Shown here: positions 47,965 through 60,400 of the stretch, piece by piece | How positions within the stretch are numbered: position 1 is the first letter of the stretch | Layout of the letters: each line of letters begins with the position of its first letter | From: Sipunculus nudus | Taxonomy: Eukaryota; Annelida; Sipuncula; Golfingiida; Sipunculidae | NCBI GenBank assembly: GCA_026874595.1 | Contig: CM049308.1 | Location: forward strand, 17,110,001-17,174,000 | DNA: 64,000 nt | Direction of reading: 5' to 3' | Position numbers and translations under genes: made by a program | The notes under the pieces: model-generated | The model's input: only the letters and a program-made list of their open reading frames with translations | Databases searched by the model: none | Told to the model about the DNA's origin: nothing

Positions 47965-48049
47965 ATGTATTAAATAGCGTGAAAATAAATCTCGTGCTTC
48001 AAGATCATAAAGGAATAACCAATTGTCCCACTTCTTGTGATTCACTTGT

Positions 48050-48316
48050 TCAAGTGCTTACACATGGTTTGTAACATCTGTAGATGATCCTTCCTTTCTT
48101 GCAGCATGGACACCCGTTTGCTGCGATCAGTAATTTACCATTACAACGGATTTTCTTACCTCTGATAACTAGTCCTGGTCTCTGAGCTTTCGTGGATTCG
48201 CAATTTTCACCTTTAGGCAAATCTCCAAATGTTTTCGTCGTTAATTTAGTATTACATGTCGTGTCTTTTACATCTGGTTTAAATTTGACATCGATTGGTA
48301 TACAGCCTTTTGGTTT
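48050..48316 (-). CDS. Gene 2 exon 5: Cys-rich C-terminal domain and stop
   Basis: Acceptor acgattgcag, phase 0 in. It encodes KPKGCIPIDVKFKPDVKDTT and further CNTKL, NCEST, IRCNGKLLIAANGCPCCKKG and YRCYKPCVST, then TGA at 48050-48052. Nine cysteines and many lysines; family not recognised. It could be an extracellular binding module attached to the pseudoprotease. Confidence 0.8.
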   Translation of the reverse strand, partial: KPKGCIPIDVKFKPDVKDTTCNTKLTTKTFGDLPKGENCESTKAQRPGLVIRGKKIRCNGKLLIAANGCPCCKKGRIIYRCYKPCVST

Positions 48317-48342
48317 CTGCAATCGTAAATAAATCACTTTTA

Positions 48343-48413
<71 letters not shown>

Positions 48414-51400
48414 AGAGAGTCGCCAATTCGAAATAATTAATTCACATACATATTTGAAACAAAATTTGCCGCATTGTGAGAACTGCATGGAGTTTAATTC
48501 CTCTGACCAAACAAATACTTGACTATGGCAGAGTGACAGTCGGAGTTGTATTAAAACTTCGGCGAAAAGTTCCATTATCTTTTCCACATATTTAAAAAAA
48601 TGGAACTATCAAGGTATTTATAACAAACCAACCAACCATTAAATATATCGGATAAGTGTCAGATGGTTCCAGCCAGTTCTACTTAAATTTGTATAATTGC
48701 CGTTACTACTTTTACTGGGATCAATTCGTTTGATATAAATGCCTATACTGAGAAATGATATCAGGCCCAGGAATAGCTGTTAACGATATATCTTTGGAAC
48801 ATCTTCCTCCAGTACGTTATTGAATTATAGCAGATTGATATAGATTAAGTACATAATTCAAAGTTCAATTTTATTAAATCCAATCAGGGGCGGATCCAGG
48901 ATTTAGGAAAGGGGGGGGGGGGGGGGGGTTCAACCCAGGAGGACAAAAGAAAACCCTAAAAAAAGGTTCCCAGGTCTGGAAAAGGGGGGGGGGGGTTCAA
49001 ACCGCAAATTTTTGTCTGAAACCCTTAAAAAAGTTGTTTCTGAAGGAAAGGCGGGGCGGACACCCTAGACCCTTCCCCTGGATCCGTTTCTGCCAATAAT
49101 ACAAACTTACTTTGACTTTATATGGGAACTCTGTCGCTCCTGGTACGCTGGTCATAGGAGGTGCATCTACTGCTGGAGCTGAAATAGAAATAAATAAAAC
49201 TTAAGGTTGCTGCAACCTTGCTGGTAAGCCTAACTTGAGTCGTGATACAAATCATAACGAGGAATTCTCATGTTGCATCCATATCATGGTAAACAACCAA
49301 CTATCTAAACATTAGGCTACGAAAGATGAATTAAGACACAATAATGCATGTCAACTTATAATCCAAACTAAATCTCCGCCTCTATGGTAATAAGTCATTT
49401 CCTGTATCGCGTACGAGTTGACTGCGTCCAGTAACAGGTGCGAGCCATTCTTTTATTCATGCGGTCATCAATTCAACAAACATGCAAAGGAATTTACCAT
49501 TCTGTTAATTTAAATGGAATTTATCTCACTCAAGTTAGGTGTTGGTTGGAAGTATACTAAAACGATTGGTCTGGTGTATGTCATGTGACAGCGTATTTGT
49601 AGGCCATGGAGCGTTGTCAGAAAAAATATCTCCTGATAAATATCAATATCTCTTGATAAATGTGGATCAACTAATTTAATTAAAAACTAAAATAATTAAA
49701 TGTCAATAATATTTCTGATGAATTTTACGGTCCATCTTAGTCTATTCACGGCCCAGCGCTTGTCTGTCTGACACAAGTCAGTTCGTTTACTTGTAATAAT
49801 AGTCAACTACGTCGATCTTGGACTATTCATGGCAGTCTCTTTTTATCTTCATGGAACATATGATAATTTGATTCTCATTTTTATTTTTTCTGCACTAAAT
49901 TGCAATACGTTGCGTAAACAATATGTTGTTTTTGGAATATTTGTTCCTTTATTTTAAATTATTAGGTTCGGAATCATGTAAAAGAAAGTGAAAACACATA
50001 ATTGAAGGGGGGGGGGGGGGAGGGGTCACCTGTTACCACGTCCTACATGTACCTACCATATACTGATATTTTGACTGAATTGTTTGGTGACAAGAGTATT
50101 TCTGTATTTCTCGTTTCAACAAAAGTGACCAAGGTTTATGATCTGATACCGATCGGACTCAGAATGATGCCGCCAAAGTGGTAAAACCAGTGGCCCATCG
50201 GTCATGACGCTCAAATGAATTCAAGGAATCTTGAACAATGAGTAAAATGATTCAAATGGTGCTCAAAATCAGAAATTTTGCAAATAGTCTTTAGATATAG
50301 GTTTAAATTAACTTATTCTACATTTAGTTTCTACCATTTCTGCCCATCTGAATAATAAAGTGCTAAACCATGTTCTTTCACACAGCTTGCAGAAACTAGT
50401 GTGACAGTGACAATATTTCAGGTTTACAAGGAGATTTTCTATCGATTACCTGGAATGAGCGTTCTAGGCCAAATGGATACAATTTGTGCCCCATCTGGCT
50501 AAAAAAAAATATTTTTTTGCCCATTAATTCGGAAAATATAGGTCACTATGACAACAATTTTGTTTTTCAGGGAGATTTTTCATGGACTTCCATTGAAGTC
50601 AAGTTAGAAGACTTTAGGTCTTACAGTTACGATATGTGGCCTGACTAAGGACGACAGCTTCATTTGAAGGTCTCAAGAATAGAATAAAATGCGTTAAATT
50701 TGATAAATTAGAAATGGCACCACCAGTCTGCAGAAAATGATATAACACTCCATGATCAATATGCATACAAAGAATCATGGCGATCTATGTATTAGTTATT
50801 CAGATAATGAAGCTTTTTTTATCATTTTTTTTATTATCCGGGGGGGGGGGGGGGTTACTTACAAGCCCCATAGCTCGGTGGATATGGAACCCGGTAATAG
50901 TATAGAGACCTTATTCTAGGTTTACAAGGAGCTCCTTTGTAAACCTATATGGGTGATTAGTTAGACATTTCTTGGTCAAGTGGCAACGATTTGTGCCTTG
51001 TTAACGGACGGCCGGAAGGACGGGCACACGACAGACGAAGAGCTCAGATGACTTTCCGTCAGCTGAGTTAAAAATGCAAAAAAAAGGTCCAATGCCCTCC
51101 AGCTTGGACTATATTGGCCCGGGTTATTAATGAATGATATTTGCATGAGGAGAGAGTTTGCAAAATATAGATTAATATGAGCCTGTCAACAACCAAGGCA
51201 TGGCTGGAAAATACAAAGTGGTACCTTATTATCTTGTTTATACCATCATTTGATCTAGTAGGTTCTAACAGGGTATTTTAAGATTGACTTAATGTGACTC
51301 GAAACACATTGATAACAATTCTGCTTTGTAGTATTTTAAGAGGTGGCCCAGAATAATATCAATCTATAGTTCTGTCCTATTTGCAAGGCGAGCATATGAA

Positions 51401-54400
51401 AATTATTACCCGTTATAGCGATTGATACTTGTACTGATACATGAATGCGTTAGCCCTGTTGTAAGCAGGTTTTCAAATATTTTCTTTTATAGACTGGAGT
51501 GTCTATTAATGTCTCATGGTTTCACATACATCAAATCTTCTTTAAATCAGAATTATCATAAAACATATATTACACATAACATGAATAAAATTTCTTCAAT
51601 ACCTGATGATATTGAAATTTTATCGGTAGTGATATCCTGAAGGCATGGGAATGATGTGGGATAAAATAACCCCAGAAAAGTTTTAAAATTGGTATTATCA
51701 TATAAATCGCAAATAATATATCGGACAGATTATGGTAGGATATCAAAATGAAACATTACCCATTGGTCAGTTGGTCTTCTGGTCATTGATATAATAATTT
51801 AAGTATCTTGCTTTTTTTGCCTTGGAGAGATGGGTTAACTCGATCACCCTCACACTAGACACCACATGCTTTCTTGCGGGACCAATTAAAACGTGAGCAA
51901 CAAAAGTACAGAGACAACGGCGATATGAATGGTAACACTGGTTTTATTTGTCCTCAGTTATGTCGAAGAGAGTATTTGGAAGTTGCATAAAAATTTAGGC
52001 CAACAGAGAAAGGAGATAACGGTAAGGTCTCTAGAATTCGATAAAATAGCAAGTGACCCATGGGTAATGACGCTCAGCTGACTGGGAAGAGATTCGCAAA
52101 AGGAAATTTTATCATCTGAATGGTAGCTAGTATATACCAATTCAACTAAAGCATCAAACAGATTAACCAACAGGCCAAGATTGTGACAGTATTTATATAT
52201 CTCAAAAATAGAGAAAAAAATGCATTAACTTTAAAAAAATTACAGGTGGTTCAACCAGTCTGCAGAAACTAATAAAAAGACTTAATGGTCAATATCCATG
52301 CAAAGAATCATGGTGATCTCTGCATACTTCAGAGTCCTATAGCATGAAGGATATTGGTAACAGAGACCTAATTTCAGGTTTCCACAGACACTATTCATGG
52401 GCCTCCTTGCATGACAAGAATGAAGATTCTAGGTCCAGTTGTTATGATTTCTGCCCTGTTAACAGATGTTCATATCTTTAAAGGTCTCAAAAATAGAGAA
52501 AAAAATCGTAAAAAACCCAAACAAATACAGGTGGTGCCACCAGTCTGCAGAAACTGATGAAACACTCCATGATCAAAATTTTCCATTATTCTGAGCTGTA
52601 CTTTGGAGTGCCATAGCTCAAAGGATATGTGTAACAGAGACCTAATTTCAGGTTTCCATGGAGACTTTTCATGGGTCTCCTTGTGTATCAAGAATGAAGA
52701 TTCTAGGTCCAGTCGTTACGATTAGTACCCTGTTGACAGATAACTACATCCTTAAAGGTCTCATAAATAGAGAAAAAAATTTATAAAAATTTGAAAATAA
52801 ATACAGGTGGCGCCACTTGTCTACAGGAACTGATGGAACACCTCTTGATGAATATATCTGCCAAAAATCATGACCATCAGTGTTGTAGTAATTTAGATGT
52901 TGCAGTTTGTTTTTATCAAATTTTCCATTATTCTGGGAGGGGGGGGGGGGGTAATTGGGAGCCCCAACATTCAAAGGATATGGGTAACAGAGACCTTCTT
53001 TCAGGTTTCCATTGAGACTTTTCATAGGTCTCTCACTATGTCAAGAATGAAGATTCTAGGTCCAGTCTTTACGATTTGTGCCATGTTGACAGATGTTCAC
53101 AAAGGTCTCAAAAATAGAGATAACAATTCGTAAAAAATCGTAAAATACAGGTGGCGCCACCTGTCTGCAGAAACTGATGAAACATCTCATGATCAATATG
53201 TATGCAAAAAATAATAACCATCAGTGATGTAGTTTATGAGATATTGAAGTTTTTGTATAAAATTTTTGACTATTCTGGGGGGTACTTTGGGGCCCCATAG
53301 CTCGAAGGATATGAGTAACAGAGACCTGATTTCTGGTTTCCTTGGAGATTTTTCATAGACCTCTCAGAATTTCAAGTTACAAGATTCTAGGTCCAGCGGT
53401 TACGATATGTGCCAGGTTTACGTACGGACGGACAGACAGACGGACGACGGACAAAGAGTGATCGCTATAGCTCAGATGAATTACAGTCAGCTGAGCTAAA
53501 GATTGACCACAACAACAACTACGGAGTCAGAGAAAAAAGTACGAGGGATAAATATTTTATTAATCTAAACAATATGTGAAAAATTTTTCCTTTACCCTTA
53601 GTCTGTACTTCAGAATGATGGATTAAGTGTTTGAGAAACATGAGCACATCAGCCGAAAAAGAGCAGAGGATCCAGGACTGCACTCAATTTGATCCACATT
53701 TGATCTAAAACTTTTGCTCTGTCGATGGTTTTAAATTTAAAATGTTCATTGAAATAATGGGGAATTATTCGGTGATATTGTTAATTTAAACAAAGCGACA
53801 TACTAAAAAAATATCCATACTGTTTTTTACAATTTCAGTTAACCATCTTCATCAAGGAAGGTTACGAGATCGTCTTATACACAAAAGCAAACACTCACAA
53901 AAATGATCCTCCATGTAAGCGCCCGCGCCCTGCGGTCCGAACAATTCATCAAGTAGAGGAAAGAGGTTGGCGGCCACGCTGCACTTGTTCAATTCACAAT
54001 CGGGGTAATTGCGGATAATGATGCCAACCAGGCGATTCCTTTTGAACACTGGGGCTCCGCAGTCACCAAAACACGTGGCTTGTTTTGGCACAGTCGTCAA
54101 CATACAGATGTTCTTCTTTCCGTCAGCTGTTATAGTAGTAATGCCATTACAGCACGTGTTAACCCCACTCCATTTCATTTGCGCCGCTTGCAACATTAAT
54201 GCATAAGTTTCAGGTGACATCGATGTCATCCCCCATCCACTCAGCATAACAGGTTCATCCAACGTAGGTACGTCTCTTCTTGAACATGTCAGAAGTACCG
54301 GTTTACAGGTAGACAACTCATAACCTCTTTCGATGATTATTATTGCCACCTCTTTATTCTTTGTATATCTTACTTCTTTTACTGTTCCTTCTGCGGTTTT

Positions 54401-57400
54401 TGAGGGACCGCTGTACAGTCTGAAATAACATAAGTATAGGTAAAATGCGTGAAAAAAGAATGTTTTGCGCGGTGCCTCATTTATAACACGGAACATGTTT
54501 ATGATACCAAATATCTCAGGTAGGTGTGATAGTCTACCAAAAATAAGGGTGAACCCGGGACAAATTGCAACAGAAATTAAACCAACTGTATCTTTCTCTT
54601 ATCTTAAAAAATCTATAGAATAAAATATTAAAAGTTCCAAAAAGTCCCATGGGGGAAAATAATTGATTTTGATTATTTCACTTGGCTAAATAACGATTAA
54701 CCTTTACTTGCGTTTTACTATGAGTGACCACTCATTTGAAAGATCTCTTCATGGCCTGTCTATTGAATCTGATTCAAATGTAAATCTACCAATAATAAGG
54801 ATTTTACGTATATTGACAGGGGCAGGGCTGGACAATAGCACTTGACCAAGGGGTTGGGAATATAACTTGCTCCACTGTCTGATATTGCCGGCTGGGTCTA
54901 CGATATACTAATATCAGACCATGCCCTTGACAAAGCCCAAGGGAATATCACATACAGCATAATTCAAATAGAAAGAGGAGCAGAGTATGTTTTATATCAC
55001 GAGATGTATCATGAGGGATATATAGGGTTATCAACATCAGGGAATATTTAGCATTTAAATGGTATTAATTGTAATTTAACATTTGGAACCTAGGATATCA
55101 TCCCCTTGATATTTTATATTTATTATTCCCGTGAATGCATAAGAATAGATAACTCTAACGTTATATTTAAAGTGTAATAAAATATGTCATCCTCAAGTAT
55201 CTCATGCCGTGATGAAAGACTCGGTCAATGCTTTACTGTAACCACCGGTTAAAAAAAAAAAAAACAAAAAAAAAAAACTAAGGGTTTCTGGCAAAAAGTT
55301 ACTTAATTCATATTCTTGCTGACACGTACGTACCAGCACAAGCATGGAGCTCAATATTCTGTACATTAAGGCGGAGTTCATACATTAAAGAACTAGAATG
55401 GCTTTGTTTTTGCAGTGCAAAAACAGATATATGTCTCCCCCTATGGGCCATCCAAAAACATTAGGGGTAAAATATGCACTATCACAAAATACTGATTATA
55501 GATTTCAGCAGATTTGACCTTGAAGGTAAAGGTCAACACTTTTTGAGCTCCGATGATATTTTGGCAGAAAGAACTGGTGTGTCAAATTTGAGAACAAAAT
55601 GTGAAATACTTCAAAAGTAAAAAAAAAAAATACATTTCGGAAGATTTGCCTTTGAAGATGAAGGTCAAGGTCACCCAGTTTCGATATCCTTTGAGTTTGT
55701 TGCAGGAACAATGAGTGTTTAAAATTTTGGAGGAAAATATGTAACCCATCAAAAGTTACCGCGTTCACAAGACAATAACTATAATTCGGCCGATTTAACC
55801 TTGAAGATCCCGGTCAAGGTCACTTGGTGTCAAACACCTCTGAGAACTTGGTAGGAACAATTGGTGTACCTTATTTGAGGACAAAGTGATAAATACCTGA
55901 AAATTTATGAGGTTCAAAACAATTTTATATTTCGTCAGTTTGACCTTGAAGATTAAGATCAAGGTCATCCGCTTTCGAATTCGTCCGAGATTTTGGTAAG
56001 GAGAATGAGTTTTGAAAATTTTTGGGGAAAATATGTAGCCCTTCAAATGTTATCGCGTTCACAGAGAATCACTAAAATTCGGCCGATTTGACCTAGAAGA
56101 TCCCGGTCAAAGCCACTCGGTTTCGAACATCCTGGAAAATTGGTAGGAACAATTGGTGTTCTTAATTTAAGGACAAAATGATAAATACCTAAAAAGTTAT
56201 GATGTTCACAAAACGTTTACATTTCTGCAGATTTGACCTTACTAATAAAGATCAAGGTCACCCGGTTTTGAACTCGTCCGAGATTTTGATAGGGACGAGT
56301 GTTGAAAATATTTCGGGAAAATATGTAGCCCTTCAAACGTTATCGCGTCCACAAGACAATCACTAAAATTCGGCAGCTGACCTTGCCCGATGAAGATCCC
56401 GGTCAAGGTCACTCGGTTTCGAACACCTCTGAGAACTTGGTAGGAACAATTGGTGTACCTTATTTGAGGACAAAATGATAAATACTTCAAAAGTTTTGAT
56501 GTTCACAAAAAGTTCACATTTCGGCGGATTTGACATCAAGGTGAATGTCATGGTCACCGGGTTTCAAACTGGTCCGAGCACTGGATAGTAAGAATTGGTG
56601 TACTAAAATTGAGGACAACACGTAAAAAACTTCAAAAGTTATGCGGTTCACAAAAATTTTATATTTCGGCAGATTTGACCTAGAAGATGAAGGTCAAGGT
56701 CAATCGTTCTCGAACTCTTCCGATTTTTTTATAGGGACAATGTGTGGTTAATTAATTCGGGGAAAATATGTTGCCCTTCAAAAGTTATCGCGTTCACAAG
56801 AGAATCACTAAAATTCGGCCGATGACCTTGCCCGATGAAGATCCCGGTCAATGTCATACGGTTTCGAACATCTCTGAGAACTTGGTAGAAACAATTGGTG
56901 TTCCAAATTTGAGGACGAAATGATGAATACCTCAAAAGTTATGATGTTCACAAAACGTTTACATTTCGGCAGATTTGACCTTAAAGATGAAGATCGAGGT
57001 CACCCGGTTTCGAATTCGTCCGTGATTTTGATAGGGACAATGAGTGTTGAAAATATTTGGGGAAAATATGTAGCCCTTCAAACGTTGTCGCGTTCGCAAG
57101 ACAATAACTAAAACTCGGCCGATGACCCTGCCCGATGAAGATACCGGTCAAGGTCACTCGGTTTCGAACACCTCTGAGAACTTGGTAGGAATAATTGCTG
57201 TACCAAAATTGAGGACAAAATGATAAATATTTCAAAAGTTATGAGGTTCACAAAAAGTTCACATTTCGGTGGATTTGACCTTAAGGTGAATATCATGGTA
57301 ACCGGGTTTCAAACTGGTCCCACCACTGGATAGTAACAATTGGTGTACCAAAATTGAGGACAAAATGTAAAAAACTTCAAATGTTATGGGGTTCACAAGA

Positions 57401-60400
57401 AGTTCACATTTCGGTGGATTTGACCTTTAGGTGGATGTCATGGTAACCGGGTTTCAAACTGGTCCCACCACTGGATAGTAACAATTGGTGTACCAAATTG
57501 AGGACAAAATGTAAAAAACTTCAAAAGTTATGGGGTTCACAAAAATTTATATTTCGGCAAATTTGACCTTGAAGATGAAGGTCAAGGTCACCGAGTTTAG
57601 AACTCCGACGAGATTTTTGGATGAACAAAGCGTGTTGAAAGATTTGGAGGAAATTATGCAGCCCTTCAAAAGTTATCGTGTTCACAAGATTTCCTACAGA
57701 CGACAACGACTGACGACGTCAGACGACGAAAAGAAGATGGCACTGAAAACGTCTCCCCTTGGTGGGTGGGGGGGGGGGGGGAGACATAATGACTATAATG
57801 AACACCATTTATATGATACCCATTTAAACGTTCAATCACGTTTTAATAAATTGTGATTTAATATATGGAACCATGGTAATTTTCAACTTAGGAAGTTGCA
57901 AAAAATTAGGAATCTGGTCAAATCAATAAGAAATTTTAATAACCTTCCAGACCACATTGACCACAAGCAAACAGGACAAAGGAATAACATTACTTGTACT
58001 TTTAAATCTCTCTGATTTTTACCAACAAATTTTACGCAGTCAGGGCTCCCAATTCAAATTTTAAAGTAAATTAAACAAATGGAAAAAAAACCAGGATAAC
58101 AGATTTGGATACATATGGATTTTTACACCTTTAAATTTAATCAAGGGACTTAATAATATATGTATGAATAGGTAGCGAATATAGCGATGATTTTTTGCAT
58201 TGTTGATTAAAATTTTTACATATGCATATGCAAAGAAGTCATATTATCAAGAAAATAATAATCTCATCGTGAGTTATGAGATATATATCGACTTTCTCTC
58301 TCTTATCAAAGCGGTATATTGTTATATTTATCGTGAAGCATACCGCCAAAGAATATTTGGAAGTACAATCTTGCAACGTTCAAAAGGTATGTATTACATA
58401 TCTTGCAATTGTTTCAATAAGCAGGTTCATTGCTGCTTTAGTAAAGTATTTTCATTCATGAGACATTTTCAATACTTTGAAAGCTGCATGTATGTGCAAA
58501 TTATCCTCGAACAAGTGCTGAAACAAATCAATGGGAAAAAATAATGGAATCCACATGGTATAATAAAGCTGAGTTACTACAAAATGCTTTTGTGACTCAG
58601 GGGTAGAGCGAAGGACTCAAAACCGGGAGATCGTGGGTTCGAATGTCAGCCGAGGAGGTGAGGTTTTTCACGATCTGCCCCCATCAAGGATGAGCGCTCT
58701 TAAGGCTTAATTAATGGCAAGGCTGTCCTCACATACGAGTGCGTCTTTGGGTGTTTCCTCGGTGTTATGAAGCAGCAATGGGAATGATTACACACCCCGG
58801 ACCCGCAGGTGCGGTAGAAATCGGGCCTGGGTGACACCTGGATACAAAATAAAAATGAAAGGAAGCGAATGCTACCGCCCTGTCAAGTCGTCCCAAACCG
58901 AAATGGAAACTCTGCAGATGTACAATCTTAGGTTAAGAATTAGGTAAGACAACATATAAAAATTGGAGGCGGTTACCTCCACCAAAAATAATAAAAAAAA
59001 AATGAAAATATCTTATTTTATGTTACAGCTAAGATACAAGATTCCCTCCAGGTTGGACTGTGGAAATATCTGCTTTGAATATAAATTATAATCTGAGGGT
59101 AACACAACCTTATGTGGAGCCTGATATTTCAATTTTACAGTGAGCATTCCCTTTTTGATAAGAAAAATCTAACAGGAAGACATAAACTGAGACATCAGCT
59201 GAAATCAATCTGGGGCATGGTGTATCGTATATTGCAATGAGGGTTGATCGAGAGTTGTCCACAGGTGATCCTGATCAGTAAAGAAAGATTGAAATCGAGA
59301 TTGACAAAAAAGGTACCAGAAATGAAAAAAAAAAACAAAAACGTACGAACAAAACATATCACGTGAAAATACCAACAAGTTATACCTGTTATGTACATGG
59401 GCACTGAATTCGAGTTCCTGATTTGATATATTCTGTCGCATGTCGAGTGTAAACAGTAGACAGATGGACAGGCATACTGGGAGGATAAATTATTTTCAAA
59501 ATTTACTCTTCGCATATTTACTGACGAGTAAGTGAATATAATACATGCAAGATTGGTCTACTGTTGCAGTGCCATACAATTAATTTAAGTCTTTACCCAT
59601 AATGTTGATTCAATACAGTCTATGCAACAAGGCAGATGTATAAATTAATCATGCTTGGATTCATAATATTTGGATTTATCACTGAATAAATGACAAAATA
59701 ATGTAGACTTTCCTTTTCCCGCTTAACAATTCCTTAGGGCCAGAGTAACGTTTCAGAAAAAATAAGAAATTAACATAATTGTGCAATTGAATGAATTATA
59801 ATTAGAATTCTGTAAGTTAGCTATCTTAGATTATATTCATTTCTTGCTGTATCAAATGCGTCTTAAAGAATACAGACACCTGGCACCTGACATTGACTAG
59901 ACTGTATAACACTTCTGATATCGGGCCATTACGGTCTCTCCAGGTCAGTACTCCGCTGATTTTTACATTAACTTTCTCAAAACAAAATCCACGGAGAAGC
60001 AAACCACTGGAACCTAAAGTGACGGCAGAAAATCAAATATGACGTAAAATAGGAATTTCTCGACGCACCATCCCCCTTATTATGATCAAAATCGCAGGCT
60101 GAACTAGGGAATACGAAAAGTTTCTCACCAAATCAGACAGTGCCTTAAATGTCGAACTTCTGCGCTTTCCACCCTTATTTCTTTTATCATTTTAAAATTT
60201 TATTTCATATAAATTGTTGAATTGTACAAAGACCGGTAATTATAGCAACTGATTCACGCTCAGTCTGTTATCTAAGGCTCGTATGAAGGCATTCGGCCGT
60301 CTGTATATGTGTGAAAACAATAGAAAACAACCCATAGCAAAAAACGCTCATTGGCATGCAAGGAATCGAATCCGGATCATAAAATCCAACTTTCGAGAGC

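Noticed and set aside
53852-53898. Extension of the protease frame to ECLLLCIRRSRNLP
   Set aside because: A good GTGAGT donor at 53898 and phase-matched downstream exons show this is intron read-through.
55505-57856. Multiple minus-strand frames of 60-87 codons with similar sequences, and a plus-strand frame at 57530
   Set aside because: They repeat with the satellite period and have no domain; the similarity comes from the tandem DNA.
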